Shown piece after piece: positions 61,834-64,000 of a stretch of 64,000 nt of DNA. The notes below the pieces were generated by a model. That model saw only the letters and a list, made by a program, of their open reading frames with translations, made no database searches and was not told the origin of the DNA. A program made the translations under genes and the position numbers. This DNA is from Comamonas testosteroni ATCC 11996 (lineage in GTDB: Bacteria; Pseudomonadota; Gammaproteobacteria; Burkholderiales; Burkholderiaceae_C): positions 62,001 through 126,000 of the forward strand of contig NZ_AHIL01000011.1 of NCBI RefSeq assembly GCF_000241525.1, written 5' to 3'. The first letter of the stretch is position 1, and every line of letters begins with the position of its first letter.

Positions 61834-64000
61834 ATGGCATTTAGCAGAAACGCTGCACTCATCCTTGGCACAGCGAGTTTGCTGGGCACATCCTGTGGCT
61901 GGGCCCAGACACAGAGCGATCCAGCCCCGGGCAGCAATCAACCCTTTCGCCTGTCGGATCTTGCACCGCTTGCGCCTCGGGCCTCTCTTGCCTCCAGAGA
62001 GGAAGGCATCGAGCTGATGCTCTCCGTGCAGCTCAACACCCGGGACTTCGGCCTGCAACCGGCCTTGCTGCGAGGCAAGCGCTTATCCATGCGCCGGGAC
62101 ACACTTGCCGTACTGGGCCTGAGAAACGAATCCCTACCCTCGCCTGCAGCGCAGACCTCCGCCCCAACCAATCCATGGATTGAACTGGATGCCATCGAGG
62201 AGCTGCAAATTCAGCTCAATATGGCGATGCAGAGTTTGACGCTGAACATTCCCTTCACGCGGCTGCAATGGGCCAGCGCCCAGCTTACCGCCAACGGCGT
62301 CCGAGGCCAGCCATCCCACAGCTCTCACGGCCTGCTGCTGAACTACGATGCCTATGGCTTTGATAGCAAGGGATCGCGCGCGCTGAGTGCGATTACCGAG
62401 TGGCGAGCCTTCATGGCGGACAAGGTGCTCGCGACGACCATGCTGTCCCAATTTTCGAGCACCAGCCAGCTGGGAACGAGCCATGATCAATTTCGCCAGG
62501 TACGACTGGATACGACCTACAGCCAGTCCTTTCCCAACCAGATGCTGACCTTTCGCCTCGGCGACACGCTGACCAGCATGCAGCCCTGGTCACGCGCCAC
62601 GCGCATCGGCGGCATCCAGATTTCACGCAATTTTTCACTGCAGCCTTATCGCATCACATCACCCATGCCGGCGCTGATGGGCACCAGCGCATTGCCATCC
62701 GATATTGCGCTGTACATCAACGGGATCAAGCAATACCAGGGCACGGTGAATGCGGGCCCCTTCACTTTGAACACGCCGGTGGGCATCTCAGGAATGGGAA
62801 ATGCACAGATTGTTCTGACCGATGCCTTGGGCCGCAACACCACTTTGCAATACAGCCTCTACGGCAGCACGCAATTGCTGGCCGAGGGTTTGAGCGATTG
62901 GTCTGTAGAGGCTGGCTGGGTGCGCAAGAACTACGGCTACGAGTCTTTCAGCTATGGCCGCGTCCCGGTCGTCAGCGGCTCCTGGAGCAGGGGTGTAAGC
63001 AACCAATTGACCGTACTCACGCATGCAGAGGCCACCTCGGGCTTGCTGAACCTTGGTGCTGGTGCGCATTGGCAGGCCGGGGCCTTTGGCGTGCTTTCTG
63101 CAGCCAGCGCCATCAGCCGTAAGGATGGCGAGGCTGGAGCGCTGGTCCAACTGGGGCACACCTGGAACAACCAATCGTTCTTCACCGCACTGCAAGGCAT
63201 GCGCGCCAACCGCAGCTTCCGTGATGCGGCATCCTTGTATGACGTGGTTCGACCCAAGGCATCCGGGCGCGCCATGCTGGGGTACAACGATAAAAAACTG
63301 GGAGCGTTCAATATCGGCCTGCTGTACCTGTCCAGCTATGGCAACAAGACACAGCGCTATGCCACTGCAGGGTGGAGCCGTAACCTGGGAGGCCAAGGCG
63401 CCCTCAGCCTCAGTGTCAATCATGATCTGGACGATAGCCGCCAGAGCAATGTGCAACTGGCCTTGAGCTGGTTTCTCGATGGCAGGCTCAACCTGGGTGC
63501 CACGGCCAGCCGCCAGAACCAGCAGAGCCTGTTGAGTGCCTACGCCAGCCAATCCCGCGCCAACGATGGCGGCTGGGGCTGGAGTGTTGCCGCCCAGCAC
63601 GGCGATGGCAATTCTGGCCAGGCACGAGCCGATTATCTGGCCCAGCATTTCGAAGCCAACGCATCCATCGCCAGCAACCGAGGCATCAGCAGCGCCTCCG
63701 CAGGAGCGTCTGGATCGCTCGTGCTGATGGACGGGCATCTGCTGGCCAGTCGTCGTATCTACGACGGCTTTGCCCTCGTCAGCACCAATGGACTTGCAAA
63801 CATCCCCATCAAGCGGGAAAACAATTCTGCAGGGCAGACCAGCGAGCAAGGCTTGCTGCTGGTCACGCAACTCGGGGCTTATCGCAACAACAGGATTTCC
63901 ATTGACCCCATGCAGCTTCCCGCACAATTCAAAGTGCCCCAGCCCGAGCTCAACATCGTCCCGACAGACAGGGCGGGAACACTGGTCAAGTTCGATCTGC
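61834..64000 (+). CDS. fimbrial usher, partial (cut by window end)
   Basis: An outer-membrane usher of the Csu type, open from ATG 61834 to the window edge (722 codons visible), starting 22 bp after the chaperone stop. The N-terminus reads MAFSRNAALILGTASLLGTS, a signal peptide to about WAQ. Features include YGFDSKGSRALSAITEWRAF, TTYSQSFPNQMLTFRLGDTLTS, GGIQISRNFSLQPYRITSPMPALMGTSALPSDIALYINGIKQYQG, GPFTLNTPVGISGMGNAQIVLTDALGRNTTLQYSLYGSTQLLAEGLSDWSVEAGWVRKNYGYES and a barrel of alternating strands. It exports and assembles the fimbrial subunits. The C-terminus and any tip adhesin gene lie beyond the window. Confidence 0.92.
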   Translation, partial: MAFSRNAALILGTASLLGTSCGWAQTQSDPAPGSNQPFRLSDLAPLAPRASLASREEGIELMLSVQLNTRDFGLQPALLRGKRLSMRRDTLAVLGLRNESLPSPAAQTSAPTNPWIELDAIEELQIQLNMAMQSLTLNIPFTRLQWASAQLTANGVRGQPSHSSHGLLLNYDAYGFDSKGSRALSAITEWRAFMADKVLATTMLSQFSSTSQLGTSHDQFRQVRLDTTYSQSFPNQMLTFRLGDTLTSMQPWSRATRIGGIQISRNFSLQPYRITSPMPALMGTSALPSDIALYINGIKQYQGTVNAGPFTLNTPVGISGMGNAQIVLTDALGRNTTLQYSLYGSTQLLAEGLSDWSVEAGWVRKNYGYESFSYGRVPVVSGSWSRGVSNQLTVLTHAEATSGLLNLGAGAHWQAGAFGVLSAASAISRKDGEAGALVQLGHTWNNQSFFTALQGMRANRSFRDAASLYDVVRPKASGRAMLGYNDKKLGAFNIGLLYLSSYGNKTQRYATAGWSRNLGGQGALSLSVNHDLDDSRQSNVQLALSWFLDGRLNLGATASRQNQQSLLSAYASQSRANDGGWGWSVAAQHGDGNSGQARADYLAQHFEANASIASNRGISSASAGASGSLVLMDGHLLASRRIYDGFALVSTNGLANIPIKRENNSAGQTSEQGLLLVTQLGAYRNNRISIDPMQLPAQFKVPQPELNIVPTDRAGTLVKFDL

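Noticed and set aside
1..64000. CRISPR arrays, toxin-antitoxin pairs, restriction systems, transposases and tRNA genes
   Set aside because: No regularly spaced repeats, defence-gene motifs, transposase signatures or tRNA-like cloverleaf sequences were noticed anywhere in the window.

Overview
The window looks like chromosome of a betaproteobacterium of the family Comamonadaceae, most likely Comamonas or a close relative. This is inferred from the high GC content, four separate Bug-type solute receptors, the folM-folB-ttcA gene order, family-typical dispersed repeats, and protein sequences that read as Comamonas-like. No rRNA, tRNA, CRISPR array, transposase or phage gene was found.

Layout. 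1-5.7 kb: a Bug receptor, a MidA-type methyltransferase, pterin genes (FolM-like reductase, folB), ttcA and two secreted or lipoprotein genes. 5.9-10.9 kb: a phosphatase and DSD1-type PLP enzyme pair, then a convergent operon of Bug receptor, M20 hydrolase and phosphoribosyltransferase. 11-16.7 kb: a catabolic cluster with a divergent LysR regulator, CaiB-type CoA-transferase, acyl-CoA dehydrogenase, nitronate-monooxygenase-like flavoprotein and Bug receptor. 16.8-18.6 kb: a sterol-desaturase/alkylglycerol-monooxygenase-like domain fused to a YhhN/TMEM86 domain. 18.57-23.3 kb: a magnesium operon with a strong promoter, a 21-codon leader ORF, a C-rich Rho-site-like leader, two uncharacterised small proteins, an MgtL-like leader ORF beginning MDPDP, mgtA and mgtC. 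23.3-27.6 kb: paired palindromic repeats and ruvB, separated from ruvA by a peroxiredoxin and a lipoprotein serine protease. 27.6-36.6 kb: phoH-ybeY, a Bug receptor, a TauE/SafE permease, dbpA, two M20 peptidases, and dtd coupled to a CDF transporter. 37.7-42.5 kb: an EAL protein with degenerate GGDEF, AMP nucleosidase, and a membrane protein with degenerate GGDEF. 42.5-49.6 kb: a GMC oxidoreductase, 3-hydroxyacyl-CoA dehydrogenase, an unusual radical SAM protein, enoyl-CoA hydratase and a serine hydrolase. 49.7-57.5 kb: stress regulation, with ohrR-ohr and its operators, a 2H phosphoesterase, an SrkA-type kinase, a TetR/MFS divergent pair, and SoxR with a textbook SoxR promoter driving a RidA-family protein and an MFS pump. 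57.6-59.6 kb: htpG. 59.6-64 kb: a 660-bp AT-rich spacer, then the start of a Csu/spore-coat-U type fimbrial operon (subunit, chaperone, usher), cut by the window end.

The most notable item is the mgt leader. It combines a promoter, a short ORF next to a hairpin, a C-rich segment, and a second ORF whose acidic/proline N-terminus matches the ribosome-destabilising start of enterobacterial MgtL. It also holds two unrecognised small proteins. The desaturase-YhhN fusion and the radical SAM protein with an unrecognised C-terminal half are the next best candidates for new biology.
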